Source of the DNA: Shinella zoogloeoides
GTDB taxonomy: Bacteria; Pseudomonadota; Alphaproteobacteria; Rhizobiales; Rhizobiaceae
DNA length: 64,000 nucleotides
Assembly: GCF_022682305.1 (NCBI RefSeq)
Contig: NZ_CP093528.1
Coordinates: forward strand, 2,493,501 to 2,557,500
Direction: 5' to 3'
Positions 26,492 through 34,357 of the stretch are shown piece by piece. The notes below the pieces were generated by a model. It did not search any database, was not told the DNA's origin, and saw nothing but the letters and a program-made list of their open reading frames with translations. Numbering within the stretch: position 1 is the stretch's first letter; each line of letters starts with the position of its first letter. The translations under genes were made by a program, and so were the position numbers.

Positions 26492-27595
26492 ATGGGCCCT
26501 TTCCCGCATGACGCACCGCCAGCCGTGATCACCGCCGACAACCCGGCCGGCACGGACGGCTTCGAATTCGTCGAGTTCGCCCATCCCGAGCCGCAGAAGC
26601 TGGAAGACCTCTTCACCCGCATGGGCTACAGCAAGGTCGCCACGCACCGCACCAAGGCGATCTCCGTCTGGCGGCAGGGCGACATCAACTATATCGTCAA
26701 TGCCGAGCCGGGTTCGCACGCCATGAAGTTCACGGATGTGCACGGCCCCTGCGCCGCCTCCATGGCCTGGCGCGTGGTCGATGCGCAGCATGCCTTCGCC
26801 CATGCCGTCTCCAAGGGCGCGACGCCTTATGAAGGCGACGACAAGGCGCTCGACGTACCGGCCATCGTCGGCATCGGCGGCTCCCTGCTCTATTTCGTCG
26901 ACAAGTATGGCGCCAAGGGTTCGGCCTATGACGCGGAATTCGAATGGACGGGCGCGCGCGATCCGAAGCCCGAGGGTGTCGGCTTCTACTATCTCGACCA
27001 CCTGACCCACAATGTCTATCGCGGCAACATGGACAAGTGGTGGGACTTCTATCGCGAACTCTTCGGCTTCAGCCAGATCCACTTCTTCGACATCGACGGC
27101 CGCATCACCGGCCTCGTCTCGCGCGCCATCACCTCGCCCTGCGGCAAGATCCGCATTCCGCTGAACGAATCCAAGGACGAGACGAGCCAGATCGTCGAAT
27201 ACCTGAAGAAGTACAACGGCGAAGGCATCCAGCACATCGCCGTCGGCACGGACGGCATCTACGACGCGACCGACAAGCTGGCCGGCAACGGCGTGAAGTT
27301 CATGCCCGGCCCGCCGGATAACTACTACGACCGCTCCTATGTGCGCGTGGTCGGCCATGAGGAGCCGGTCGAGCGCATGAAGAAGCATGGCATCCTCATC
27401 GACGGCGAAGGCGTCGTCGATGGCGGCATGACGAAGATCCTGCTCCAGATCTTCTCGAAGACCGTGATCGGCCCGATCTTCTTCGAATTCATCCAGCGCA
27501 AGGGCGACGAGGGCTTCGGCGAGGGCAATTTCCGGGCGCTCTTCGAGAGCATCGAGGAAGACCAGATCCGCCGCGGCGTGATCGCAGCCGAATAA
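26492..27595 (+). CDS. hppD: 4-hydroxyphenylpyruvate dioxygenase
   Basis: The 367-residue Fe(II) enzyme turns 4-hydroxyphenylpyruvate and O2 into homogentisate, the second step of tyrosine breakdown, in the cytoplasm. It has two vicinal-oxygen-chelate halves. Iron ligands fit the conserved His in YYLDHLTHNVYRGNM, His in EGIQHIAVGTDGIYD, and the late Glu in GPIFFEFIQRKGDEGFGEGNFRALFESIEEDQIRRG. GAGGAGGA sits upstream of the ATG. The other pathway genes (hmgA, maiA, fahA) are not in this window, so the pathway is completed elsewhere or the product is used otherwise. Confidence 0.96.
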   Translation: MGPFPHDAPPAVITADNPAGTDGFEFVEFAHPEPQKLEDLFTRMGYSKVATHRTKAISVWRQGDINYIVNAEPGSHAMKFTDVHGPCAASMAWRVVDAQHAFAHAVSKGATPYEGDDKALDVPAIVGIGGSLLYFVDKYGAKGSAYDAEFEWTGARDPKPEGVGFYYLDHLTHNVYRGNMDKWWDFYRELFGFSQIHFFDIDGRITGLVSRAITSPCGKIRIPLNESKDETSQIVEYLKKYNGEGIQHIAVGTDGIYDATDKLAGNGVKFMPGPPDNYYDRSYVRVVGHEEPVERMKKHGILIDGEGVVDGGMTKILLQIFSKTVIGPIFFEFIQRKGDEGFGEGNFRALFESIEEDQIRRGVIAAE

Positions 27596-27841
27596 CGACC
27601 GCGGCAGCAAGCCTATGCGGGGAAGAGGGAGGCGGTCGCGGCGCGGCCGCCTCTTTTCGTGCGCAAGACTCCGGTGCACGCAATACGCGGGCAAATTGAC
27701 AGATGCCCAGATTCTTCTCACGTTACAGATGTCGATTCTTTCGACAACGGGTGCGCGGTCTCCAGGCCGCAGCCCGGCAACGAAGCTAATGTCCGGCCCG
27801 GACCTCTCTCTCATCCTGGCGGACCTTTCGGAGGGGAAGTC

Positions 27842-28105
27842 ATGGAAGCTTTGATGCCCATCATCACGCAGCTCATCGCCGGCGCCGTCGGCGGCAATGT
27901 GGCCGGCGCCGCCTTGAAACAGGTGGCTGTGAGCGCGATCGTCAGAACCGTCGTCGGCGCCATCGGCGGTGTCGGCGGCGGCTTCCTCCTGCAGATGCTG
28001 GGCGGCGAAGCCGGCCTTTCGGGCATCGTGGCCGACGGCATCGGCGGCCTCATCGGCGGCGGCGTCCTGACGGCCATCGCGGGCGCCGTTCTCGGCAAGA
28101 AATAA
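27842..28105 (+). CDS. Small glycine-rich hydrophobic protein of unknown function
   Basis: The 87-residue product (MEALMPIITQLIAGAVGGNVAG...) is made of Gly/Ala-rich hydrophobic segments with GxxxG-like spacing (GAIGGVGGGFLLQMLGG, GIGGLIGGGVLTAIAGAVLG). It has hardly any charged residues and ends in KK. A strong ribosome site (GGAGGGG) precedes it. It resembles small membrane-inserting or glycine-zipper proteins; no family is recognised and a bacteriocin- or peptide-like role is only a guess. A TTGACA lies at 27696, but its -10 is poor. A 17-bp perfect hairpin follows. Confidence 0.6.
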   Translation: MEALMPIITQLIAGAVGGNVAGAALKQVAVSAIVRTVVGAIGGVGGGFLLQMLGGEAGLSGIVADGIGGLIGGGVLTAIAGAVLGKK

Positions 28106-28122
28106 GGTCCGACCTTTACTGC

Positions 28123-28159
28123 GCGGGGCCGGAACATCGCCACGATGTTCCGGCCCCGC
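28123..28159 (+). terminator. Very strong hairpin after the glycine-rich gene
   Basis: GCGGGGCCGGAACATCG (28123 to 28139) and its perfect complement (28143 to 28159) with a 3-nt loop, followed only by TTGTATTG. Terminator or mRNA-stabilising stem; the T run is poor, so the second is possible. Confidence 0.6.
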
Positions 28160-28254
28160 TTGTATTGCGGCGGCCGCGCCGCTCTTTCAAGTTGATTGTT
28201 CCGCCCGTTACGGTCTAACCAGAAAACCGGAAAAGACGCGGGGGACAGCAAGGC

Positions 28255-28761
28255 ATGAAGGGAAATGACAACGTGGCCCGACAGATGCCGGACAGGAACG
28301 GCGCGCACGAGCTGCACGAGGACGCCATGACGGGCGACGGGCGCATCGACTTCGAGATCATCGAGGGCCTGTTCTTCGCCTATCGCGACTTCATTTCCGA
28401 TCCGGACGCCATCCTCGAGAAGAGCGGCTTCGGCCGCGCCCATCACCGGGTCGTGCACTTCGTCAACCGCGAACCCGGCATGACCGTCGCCGACCTGCTC
28501 GACACGCTGAAGATCACCAAGCAGAGCCTGGCGCGCGTCTTGAAGCAGCTCATCGATTCCGGCTATATCCAGCAGGTCGCCGGCCCGGAGGATCGCCGCC
28601 AGCGCAAGCTCTACCCGACGCGCGCCGGGCGGGCGCTGGCCCTTGCGCTCGCCGAGCCGCAATCCCGCCGCATCGCCCGTGCATTCGAGGAGATGGACGC
28701 GGGCGACCGGCGGACGGTGATCCGCTTCCTCACCGGCATGCAGAACGCCAAGAGCGAATGA
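28255..28761 (+). CDS. petP: MarR family regulator (PetP-like)
   Basis: The 168-residue winged-helix protein has GRAHHRVVHFVNREPGMTVADLLDTLKITKQSLARVLKQLIDSGYIQQVAGPEDRRQRKLYPTRAGR: recognition helix and the wing with the D-R-R-Q-R-K signature. It is the first gene of an operon with a response regulator (24 bases on) and a histidine kinase. MarR plus OmpR-type regulator order is that of petP-petR of Rhodobacter capsulatus, which is needed for cytochrome bc1 production. The symbol is given on that order and general likeness, so it is tentative. Confidence 0.75.
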   Translation: MKGNDNVARQMPDRNGAHELHEDAMTGDGRIDFEIIEGLFFAYRDFISDPDAILEKSGFGRAHHRVVHFVNREPGMTVADLLDTLKITKQSLARVLKQLIDSGYIQQVAGPEDRRQRKLYPTRAGRALALALAEPQSRRIARAFEEMDAGDRRTVIRFLTGMQNAKSE

Positions 28762-28785
28762 CAGGTTGACCAGGAGGTGAAGACG

Positions 28786-29493
28786 ATGACCGCAGCCGGC
28801 GCGCCCTGCGACGACGCATCCCATCTTCTCGTTGTCGATGACGACACCCGTATCCGCGACCTGCTCAACCGCTACCTGAAGGCCGAGGGCTTCCGCGTGA
28901 CCGTGGCGGGGGATGCGGACGAGGCCCGGCGTAAGCTGCGCGGCCTCGATTTCGATCTCATCGTCATGGACGTGATGATGCCCGGCGAAAGCGGGATTTC
29001 GCTGACGAAGAGCCTGCGCGAGATCCGCCCCGTGCCGATCCTGATGCTGACGGCGCTCGCCGAATCCAAGGCGCGCATCGAGGGGCTGGAGGCCGGCGCG
29101 GACGATTATCTCTCAAAACCCTTCGAGCCGCGCGAACTGGTGCTGCGCATCAACAATATCCTCAAGCGCAACGCGGCCCCCGTCACGCCGAAGATCGAGC
29201 AGGTCATGTTCGGCCCCTATACCTTCTCCCTCGTGCGCAAGGAACTGAAACGCGGCAGCGATCTCATCCGCCTCACCGACCGCGAGCAGGAGATCATGCT
29301 GCTCTTCGCCCAGCGCGCGGGCGAGACGATCCCGCGCCACGAGCTGATCGGCGAGGAGACGGAGGTCGGCGAGCGGACCATCGATGTGCAGATCAACCGC
29401 CTGCGCCGCAAGATCGAGGACGACCCGTCCAATCCGGTCTGGCTGCAGACGGTGCGCGGCATCGGCTACCGCCTCAGCGTGGAACAGGGCTGA
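28786..29493 (+). CDS. petR: OmpR-family response regulator (PetR-like)
   Basis: The 235-residue protein has a receiver domain (HLLVVDDDTRIRDLLNRYLKAEG; phospho-acceptor Asp62 in LIVMDVMMPG; Lys111 in LSKPFEPRE) and an OmpR-type winged helix (about 135 to 233) with EVGERTIDVQINRLRRKIEDDPSNPVWLQTVRGIGYRL. The ATG at 28786 is 8 bases after CAGGAGG; the GTG at 28777 overlaps that ribosome site, so it is less likely. It lies between petP-like and the kinase gene. Expected to be a phosphorylation-controlled transcription factor; targets unknown. Confidence 0.9.
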   Translation: MTAAGAPCDDASHLLVVDDDTRIRDLLNRYLKAEGFRVTVAGDADEARRKLRGLDFDLIVMDVMMPGESGISLTKSLREIRPVPILMLTALAESKARIEGLEAGADDYLSKPFEPRELVLRINNILKRNAAPVTPKIEQVMFGPYTFSLVRKELKRGSDLIRLTDREQEIMLLFAQRAGETIPRHELIGEETEVGERTIDVQINRLRRKIEDDPSNPVWLQTVRGIGYRLSVEQG

Positions 29494-29545
29494 GCGTGGG
29501 CGCGGCGCGAAATATCCCGCTCCGGCCGACAGGCCAGCGAGGGGT

Positions 29546-30961
29546 ATGGCAATCGCCGCACCTGCCGGGAAGCCGCCCATGACCAGCCTTCAGACCCTCC
29601 GGCGGGATATCGAACGCGCGCCGCTGGCCGGCTGGAAACGCTTCACGCGCTGGCTGCGGCACCGGATGCCGACGGGCCTCTATGCCCGCTCGCTGCTCAT
29701 CATCATCATCCCGATGGTGCTGCTCCAGGCGGTCGTCGCCTTCGTCTTCATGGAGCGCCACTGGCAGCTCGTCACGCAGCGCCTGTCCATGGCCGTCACG
29801 CGCGACATCGCGGCGATCATCGACCTCATCGAGACCTATCCGCAGGACGGCGACTATTCCGAGATCGTCCGCATCGCCCGCGAACGGCTGGAGCTGATCG
29901 TCTCAATCGAGCCGGGCACGGAACTGCCCCCGCCGCGCAGCAAACCCTTCTTCAACATTCTCGACGAGATTCTCAGCGAGGAGATCGTCCGCCAGATCCG
30001 CCGGCCGTTCTGGATCGACACCGTCGGCGAGAGCAACCTCGTCGAGGTCCGCATCCTGCTCGACAACAAGGTGCTGCGGGTCTACGCCCGGCGCAGCCAG
30101 GCCTACGCCTCCAACACGCATATCTTCCTGCTCTGGATGATCGGCGCGTCCCTCGTGCTCATCACCATCTCCATCCTGTTCCTGCGCGGGCAGATCCGGC
30201 CGATCCTGGCGCTGGCGCAGGCTGCCGAGAGCTTCGGCAAGGGCCAGAAGATGCCGGAGAATTTCGCGCCGCGCGGCGCGGACGAGGTACGCCGCGCCGG
30301 CCTCGCCTTCATCCTCATGCGCGAGCGCATCGAGCGGCAGATGGAGCAGCGCACCGCCATGCTGACCGGCGTCAGCCACGACCTGCGCACCATCCTTACC
30401 CGCTTCAAGCTCCAGCTTGCGCTGGCCGGCGACAACCCGGACCTGCAGGGCCTCAACAAGGATGTCGAGGACATGCAGAGCATGCTGGAAGGCTACCTTT
30501 CCTTCGCCCGGGGCGATGCGGAAGAGGATGTCGGCGAATTGCGGCTGTCCGATCTCTTCGAACGGTTCGAGCTGGAGGCCGAGTTGCAGAACCGCGCCTT
30601 CACCAGCGCCATCGAAGGCGCGGACGAGGTGATGGTGCGCCCGAACGCCTTCGGCCGCCTCGTCGGCAACCTCGTGTCGAATGCGATGCGCTATGCCAAA
30701 AGCGTGCATGTGGACGCGCGCCACCGGGCCAAATGGCTGACGATCACGGTGGACGACGACGGCCCCGGCATTCCCGAACGCTCGCGCGACGATGTCTTCA
30801 AGCCATTCTTCCGGCTCGACGCGGCGCGCAACCTCGATGCCTCCGGCACCGGCCTCGGCCTTGCCATCGCGCGCGACATCGCCCGCAGCCATGGCGGCGA
30901 CGTCACGCTTTCGGACAGTCCGATGGGTGGCCTTCGGGCGACGATCCGCGTTCCCGCGTGA
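29546..30961 (+). CDS. Membrane sensor histidine kinase paired with the PetR-like regulator
   Basis: The 471-residue protein has two membrane helices (about 48 to 69 and 193 to 214) around a periplasmic loop of about 120 residues, then HAMP. The dimerisation domain with phospho-accepting His278 in VSHDLRTILTRFKLQL follows, and a HATPase domain with N box (LVGNLVSNAMRYA), G1 (DDDGPGIPE) and G2 (GTGLGLAIA). Organisation is EnvZ-like. An alternative start is 29579. Forms one operon with the regulators upstream. The signal sensed is unknown; no metal or heme motif is seen in the loop. Confidence 0.92.
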   Translation: MAIAAPAGKPPMTSLQTLRRDIERAPLAGWKRFTRWLRHRMPTGLYARSLLIIIIPMVLLQAVVAFVFMERHWQLVTQRLSMAVTRDIAAIIDLIETYPQDGDYSEIVRIARERLELIVSIEPGTELPPPRSKPFFNILDEILSEEIVRQIRRPFWIDTVGESNLVEVRILLDNKVLRVYARRSQAYASNTHIFLLWMIGASLVLITISILFLRGQIRPILALAQAAESFGKGQKMPENFAPRGADEVRRAGLAFILMRERIERQMEQRTAMLTGVSHDLRTILTRFKLQLALAGDNPDLQGLNKDVEDMQSMLEGYLSFARGDAEEDVGELRLSDLFERFELEAELQNRAFTSAIEGADEVMVRPNAFGRLVGNLVSNAMRYAKSVHVDARHRAKWLTITVDDDGPGIPERSRDDVFKPFFRLDAARNLDASGTGLGLAIARDIARSHGGDVTLSDSPMGGLRATIRVPA

Positions 30962-31303
30962 TCAGCACATCTTCTTGCCGTTCGGCACCAGATGATCGAC
31001 GCCAGCCAGCACGATGGCGCCGGTCTCGTCCTCGAAGCCGAGCGTCAGCACTTCCGAGCGAACCGGACCGATCTGGCGCGGCGGGAAGTTGACGACGGCA
31101 AGCACCTGCCGTCCGACGAGGCTTTCCGGCGTATAGTGCACCGTGATCTGCGCCGACGACTTCTTGATGCCAATCTCCGGCCCGAAATCGATCTGCAGCT
31201 TGTAGGCCGGCTTGCGCGCTTCCGGGAAGGGAAGCGCCTCGACGATGGTGCCGACACGGATGTCGACACGTTCGAAATCGGCGTAGGTGATGGTCTCGGT
31301 CAT
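30962..31303 (-). CDS. csaA: tRNA-binding protein CsaA
   Basis: The 113-residue protein is a single tRNA-binding OB-fold of the CsaA/EMAP type (TYADFERVDIRVGTIVEALPFPEARKPAYKLQIDFGPEIGIKKSSAQI, then GRQVLAVVNFPPRQIGPVRSEVLTLGF). CsaA from Bacillus binds tRNA and has chaperone-like activity; its cell role in Rhizobiales is unclear. The stop touches the end of the histidine kinase gene (convergent). The start is 18 bases downstream of proC on the same strand, so ybjN-proC-csaA may be one operon. Confidence 0.92.
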   Translation of the reverse strand: MTETITYADFERVDIRVGTIVEALPFPEARKPAYKLQIDFGPEIGIKKSSAQITVHYTPESLVGRQVLAVVNFPPRQIGPVRSEVLTLGFEDETGAIVLAGVDHLVPNGKKMC

Positions 31304-31321
31304 GGGAATTCCTTGGAGGGC

Positions 31322-32140
31322 TTAGCCCGCCAGTGCCTCGGCGCGCTTGCGGGCGGCCGCGATGGCCTTGTCGAAGAGCGGCTGCATGCCGTCCTCGGCC
31401 ATAAGGACGGAGAGGGCCGCGGCGGTGGTGCCGCCCGGCGAGGTCACGTTCTGGCGCAGGCGGCTGGCGTCGTCGGGGGACTGGTGAAGCAATTCACCAG
31501 CCCCCGCGACGGTTTCCCGTGCGAGACGCATGGCGAGGTCCGCCGGCAGGCCGAGTTTACGGCCCGCCTCTGCCATGCATTCGACGAGATAGAAGACATA
31601 GGCCGGGCCGCTGCCCGAAACGGCCGTGACGGCGTCGATATCGCCCTCGGTCGCAACCCATTCGACCGGGCCGCTCACCTTGAGAAGGGCATGCACGAAA
31701 TCGCGCTGCCCCTGCGACACCCGGTCATTGGCAAAGGCCCCGGTGACGCCGCGGCCAATCATGGCCGGCGTGTTCGGCATGGCGCGCACGGTAGCGGTCT
31801 CGCCGAGATGGCCTTCCAGATTGGCGATGGTCTTGCCGGCCGCGACGGAAACCACGACGGTTTCGGGTCCGACGAGTCCCTTCAAAGGCGGCAGAACCTG
31901 GTCGACGAGCTGCGGCTTGACGGCGACGAAGAGCACGCCCGCCTTCACGCCCTCGGGCGCGGACGTCTCATGGCGCGCGCCGTTGTCGGCGATCAGCTTG
32001 GCCATGGCCGGTTGCGGGCCGGGATCGATGACGATGACGGAAGAGCCGGAAATGCCGTTCTTCAGCCAGCCCGTGAGCATCGCGCCGCCCATGTTGCCGG
32101 CGCCGATGAGGACGATGGGACCGGAACCCGCCACAGCCAT
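31322..32140 (-). CDS. proC: Pyrroline-5-carboxylate reductase
   Basis: The 272-residue enzyme makes proline from pyrroline-5-carboxylate with NADPH in the cytoplasm. The Rossmann motif GPIVLIGAGNMGGAMLTGWL is at the N-terminus. The C-terminal substrate domain has AVSGSGPAYVFYLVECMAEAG and RQNVTSPGGTTAAALSVL, the family signature. The start (MAVAGSG) lies 2 bases from the YbjN stop, which suggests coupled translation. Confidence 0.96.
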   Translation of the reverse strand: MAVAGSGPIVLIGAGNMGGAMLTGWLKNGISGSSVIVIDPGPQPAMAKLIADNGARHETSAPEGVKAGVLFVAVKPQLVDQVLPPLKGLVGPETVVVSVAAGKTIANLEGHLGETATVRAMPNTPAMIGRGVTGAFANDRVSQGQRDFVHALLKVSGPVEWVATEGDIDAVTAVSGSGPAYVFYLVECMAEAGRKLGLPADLAMRLARETVAGAGELLHQSPDDASRLRQNVTSPGGTTAAALSVLMAEDGMQPLFDKAIAAARKRAEALAG

Positions 32141-32142
32141 GC

Positions 32143-32643
32143 TCACGCCTCCCCGACCGTTTCGAACAGCACGGCGTCGACGGCGGACTGGGCGTCCATG
32201 CCGGACCAGACGACGAACTGGAACGCCTGGAAATAGGCCTCGCAGGCCTCGAGCGCGCTGGAAAGCAGCACCTCGACCTGACGGTTCGTCGGCTCCGCGC
32301 CGCCGGCAAGCAGCAGCGACTGGCGGAAGATCACGACATCCTCGCGCCGCCACAGGTCGAAATGGCCCATGAGCACCTGGCCGTTCACATGCGAGAGCAG
32401 GCAATGCACCTCGTTGACGCGGCTTTCGGGAACCTTGATATCGAAGGCGCAGGCCAGATGCAGCGCCTCGAACTCCTCCATCCAGGAGAAGGAGACGTGA
32501 TAATCCGTCCACTTGCCTTCGACGGTCATCGCGATCTCGTCTTCGCCCGACCGCTCGAACGTCCAGTCATTGTTGGCTGCGACGAATTCGATCATGTCGA
32601 CCGGGTTGGACTGACGCCCGATATCCAATTCCATAAGGCTCAT
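32143..32643 (-). CDS. YbjN domain-containing protein
   Basis: The 166-residue protein carries a YbjN domain (about 15 to 150: VAANNDWTFERSGEDEIAMTVEGKWTDYHVSFSWMEEFEALHLACAFDIKVPESRVNEVHCLLSHVNGQVLMGHF). E. coli YbjN affects motility and stress traits by an unknown route; the fold resembles type III secretion chaperones. Cytosolic. First gene of the likely ybjN-proC-csaA operon, a common order in Rhizobiales. Confidence 0.9.
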   Translation of the reverse strand: MSLMELDIGRQSNPVDMIEFVAANNDWTFERSGEDEIAMTVEGKWTDYHVSFSWMEEFEALHLACAFDIKVPESRVNEVHCLLSHVNGQVLMGHFDLWRREDVVIFRQSLLLAGGAEPTNRQVEVLLSSALEACEAYFQAFQFVVWSGMDAQSAVDAVLFETVGEA

Positions 32644-33035
32644 GCATCACCTTCAAGGCCGGAAGGCATGCGCCGTCGCGCTCACACACGCGACGCGGCA
32701 AACCGTACTCCGGATACAACACTGAATGATTGCTCGGCACCTTGCGCAATTCTGGACGACTTACCCTGCCCGAAGCTTGCGCTGCCCGTTTCGAATCATC
32801 ATTTAAAATCAGTGTATAATGGCGGAGTCGCGACGCCAGCCCCCGCCTTCCCATTTTCTCCGCCCGGTTGTGGACAGAGCCTGCCAAAAAGATTCAGGTC
32901 GGTCGCTTAAGGGACTCTGCGCAAAGGGCTTTTCGAAAGTGTCCACAGGGGTAAAAATTTTATTAAAAAAAACGGTTGGCGCGATGTGAATCACGCCAAC
33001 CGAGTCCTTGCCGAAAGAAGCTGTGCCGAAACGGC
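32644..33035. other. Intergenic region with AT-rich tract between ybjN and ubiK
   Basis: No gene recognised. It holds the ybjN upstream region on the left, a perfect TATAAT on the plus strand (32815 to 32820) without a good -35, and two DnaA-box-like sites with two mismatches each: TGTGGACAG (about 32870) and TGTCCACAG (about 32940). Three GANTC methylation sites and an AT-rich tract (32952 to 32974) are also present. The right end is the ubiK terminator. Both flanking genes are on the minus strand. Confidence 0.5.
32966..33004 (-). terminator. Rho-independent terminator of ubiK
   Basis: CGGTTGGCG (32975 to 32983) and CGCCAACCG (32996 to 33004), 12-nt loop, followed on the minus strand by eight Ts. 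Confidence 0.85.
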
Positions 33036-33293
33036 TCAGGCGCCCTTCTCGAGGCGCGCTTCAAGGGCCTCGATCCGCTTCAAAAGCGCGTCGTTTTCAT
33101 CGCGCGCCTTGATGGCCATTTCCCGCACCGCCTCGAATTCCTCGCGCTTGACGAGGTCCATGCCGTTGAAGAAACGCTCGGCCTGGGCGCGGAACACGGT
33201 CTCGGCCTCCTTGCGCACACCCTGGGCGGCGCCGGCGGCATCGGTCATCAGCTTGGCGAAGTCGTCGAGAATGCGGTTCGCACCGGTGGTCAT
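33036..33293 (-). CDS. ubiK: Ubiquinone biosynthesis accessory factor UbiK (YqiC/BMFP)
   Basis: The 85-residue protein has an amphipathic N-terminus (ANRILDDFAKLMTDAAGAAQGVRKEAETVFRAQAERFFNGMDLVKREEFEAVREM) and a C-terminal coiled coil (AREENDALLKRIEALEARLEKG in outline), the plan of the BMFP/YqiC family. UbiK trimers bind lipids and help the aerobic ubiquinone assembly complex with UbiJ. Longer in-frame starts upstream have no family likeness. Divergent from lgt. Confidence 0.9.
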   Translation of the reverse strand: MTTGANRILDDFAKLMTDAAGAAQGVRKEAETVFRAQAERFFNGMDLVKREEFEAVREMAIKARDENDALLKRIEALEARLEKGA

Positions 33294-33447
33294 GGTCTGC
33301 CCTCCTCGGGTCTCGATGGTTCTGGCGGGCGTCCCGCGCCCGCGTCCTGACCAGTGAGGTAGGGTCTTGCGCCCTTCCTTGCAAGCGGATTCCGGTGGAT
33401 CGCGCGCCATCGGGGCACGGCAGGCCGGCGTATCACGATTTATCGCC

Positions 33448-33476
33448 TTGACCCTGCCGCAAGGCCTCGCCATCTT
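33448..33476 (+). promoter_or_regulatory. Candidate sigma-70 promoter of the lgt operon
   Basis: TTGACC (33448 to 33453), 17-base spacer, CATCTT (33471 to 33476). The predicted transcript would start about 20 bases before the lgt start. Confidence 0.5.
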
Positions 33477-33502
33477 CCGCGAAAATCAGGAAGACCGCAG
33501 CC

Positions 33503-34345
33503 TTGACCAGCATAACCCAGCTTTTCGCCATCATGCCCTACCCGCAGATCGACCCGATCGCCTTCTCCATCGGCCCGGTCGCCGTGCACTGGTACGGCAT
33601 CGCCTATGTCGTGGGCATCATGCTGGGCTGGTTCTATGCCCGCAGACTGATCGAGACGCCGCGCCTTTGGGCCGGAGAAGTGCCCGCGACCCGCGCCCAG
33701 CTCGACGACTTCCTCGTCTGGGCCGCCGTCGGCATCATCCTTGGCGGGCGCATCGGCTATATCCTCTTCTACGATTTCGCGAATGTCGTCGCCGATCCGC
33801 TGCGCGCCCTCCAGATATGGAACGGCGGCATGTCCTTCCACGGCGGCCTTGCCGGCACGACGCTCGCCATGATCCTCTTCGCAAGGCGCAGCGGCATCGC
33901 GGTCTGGAGCCTCTTCGACATCGTCGCCGCCGTCGTGCCGATCGGCCTGTTCTTCGGCCGCATCGCCAATTTCGTCAACGGCGAGCTGTGGGGGCGCCTT
34001 TCCGATGCGCCCTGGGCGGTGGTCTTTCCCAATGGCGGCCCCTTCGCCCGCCATCCGAGCCAGCTCTACGAAGCCGGCCTCGAAGGCATAGCCCTGCTAG
34101 CCCTGCTCGCCATCGCCATCTACGGATTCGGCGCGTTGAAGCGCCCCGGCCTCGTCACCGGCCTCTTCGTCTCCGGCTATGCGCTGTCGCGCATCACGGT
34201 GGAGTTCTTCCGCGAGCCCGATCCGCAGCTCGGCTACCTCTTCGGCGGCTGGCTGACCATGGGCATGCTGCTCTCCCTGCCGATGTTCGCCCTCGGCCTG
34301 TGGGCCATCGTCCGCGCCCGCGCCGCGGATGCGGCGGAAGCCTGA
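33503..34345 (+). CDS. lgt: Prolipoprotein diacylglyceryl transferase
   Basis: The 280-residue inner-membrane enzyme puts diacylglycerol from phosphatidylglycerol on the lipobox Cys of prolipoproteins. It has seven predicted helices and the Lgt signature [14 protein letters not shown], with [17 protein letters not shown] and [14 protein letters not shown]. The start used is TTG at 33503 ([18 protein letters not shown]); the ATG at 33533 is the alternative. First gene of lgt-midA-pgeF. Its substrates in this window include the lipoproteins at 37628 and 39577. Confidence 0.94.
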   Translation: MTSITQLFAIMPYPQIDPIAFSIGPVAVHWYGIAYVVGIMLGWFYARRLIETPRLWAGEVPATRAQLDDFLVWAAVGIILGGRIGYILFYDFANVVADPLRALQIWNGGMSFHGGLAGTTLAMILFARRSGIAVWSLFDIVAAVVPIGLFFGRIANFVNGELWGRLSDAPWAVVFPNGGPFARHPSQLYEAGLEGIALLALLAIAIYGFGALKRPGLVTGLFVSGYALSRITVEFFREPDPQLGYLFGGWLTMGMLLSLPMFALGLWAIVRARAADAAEA

Positions 34346-34357
34346 GCGGGACCGCCC

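Noticed and set aside
32644..33035. Chromosomal replication origin
   Set aside because: The DnaA-box-like sites each have two mismatches, only two are present, and the neighbours (ybjN, ubiK, lgt) are not the usual hemE/dnaA surroundings of alphaproteobacterial origins.
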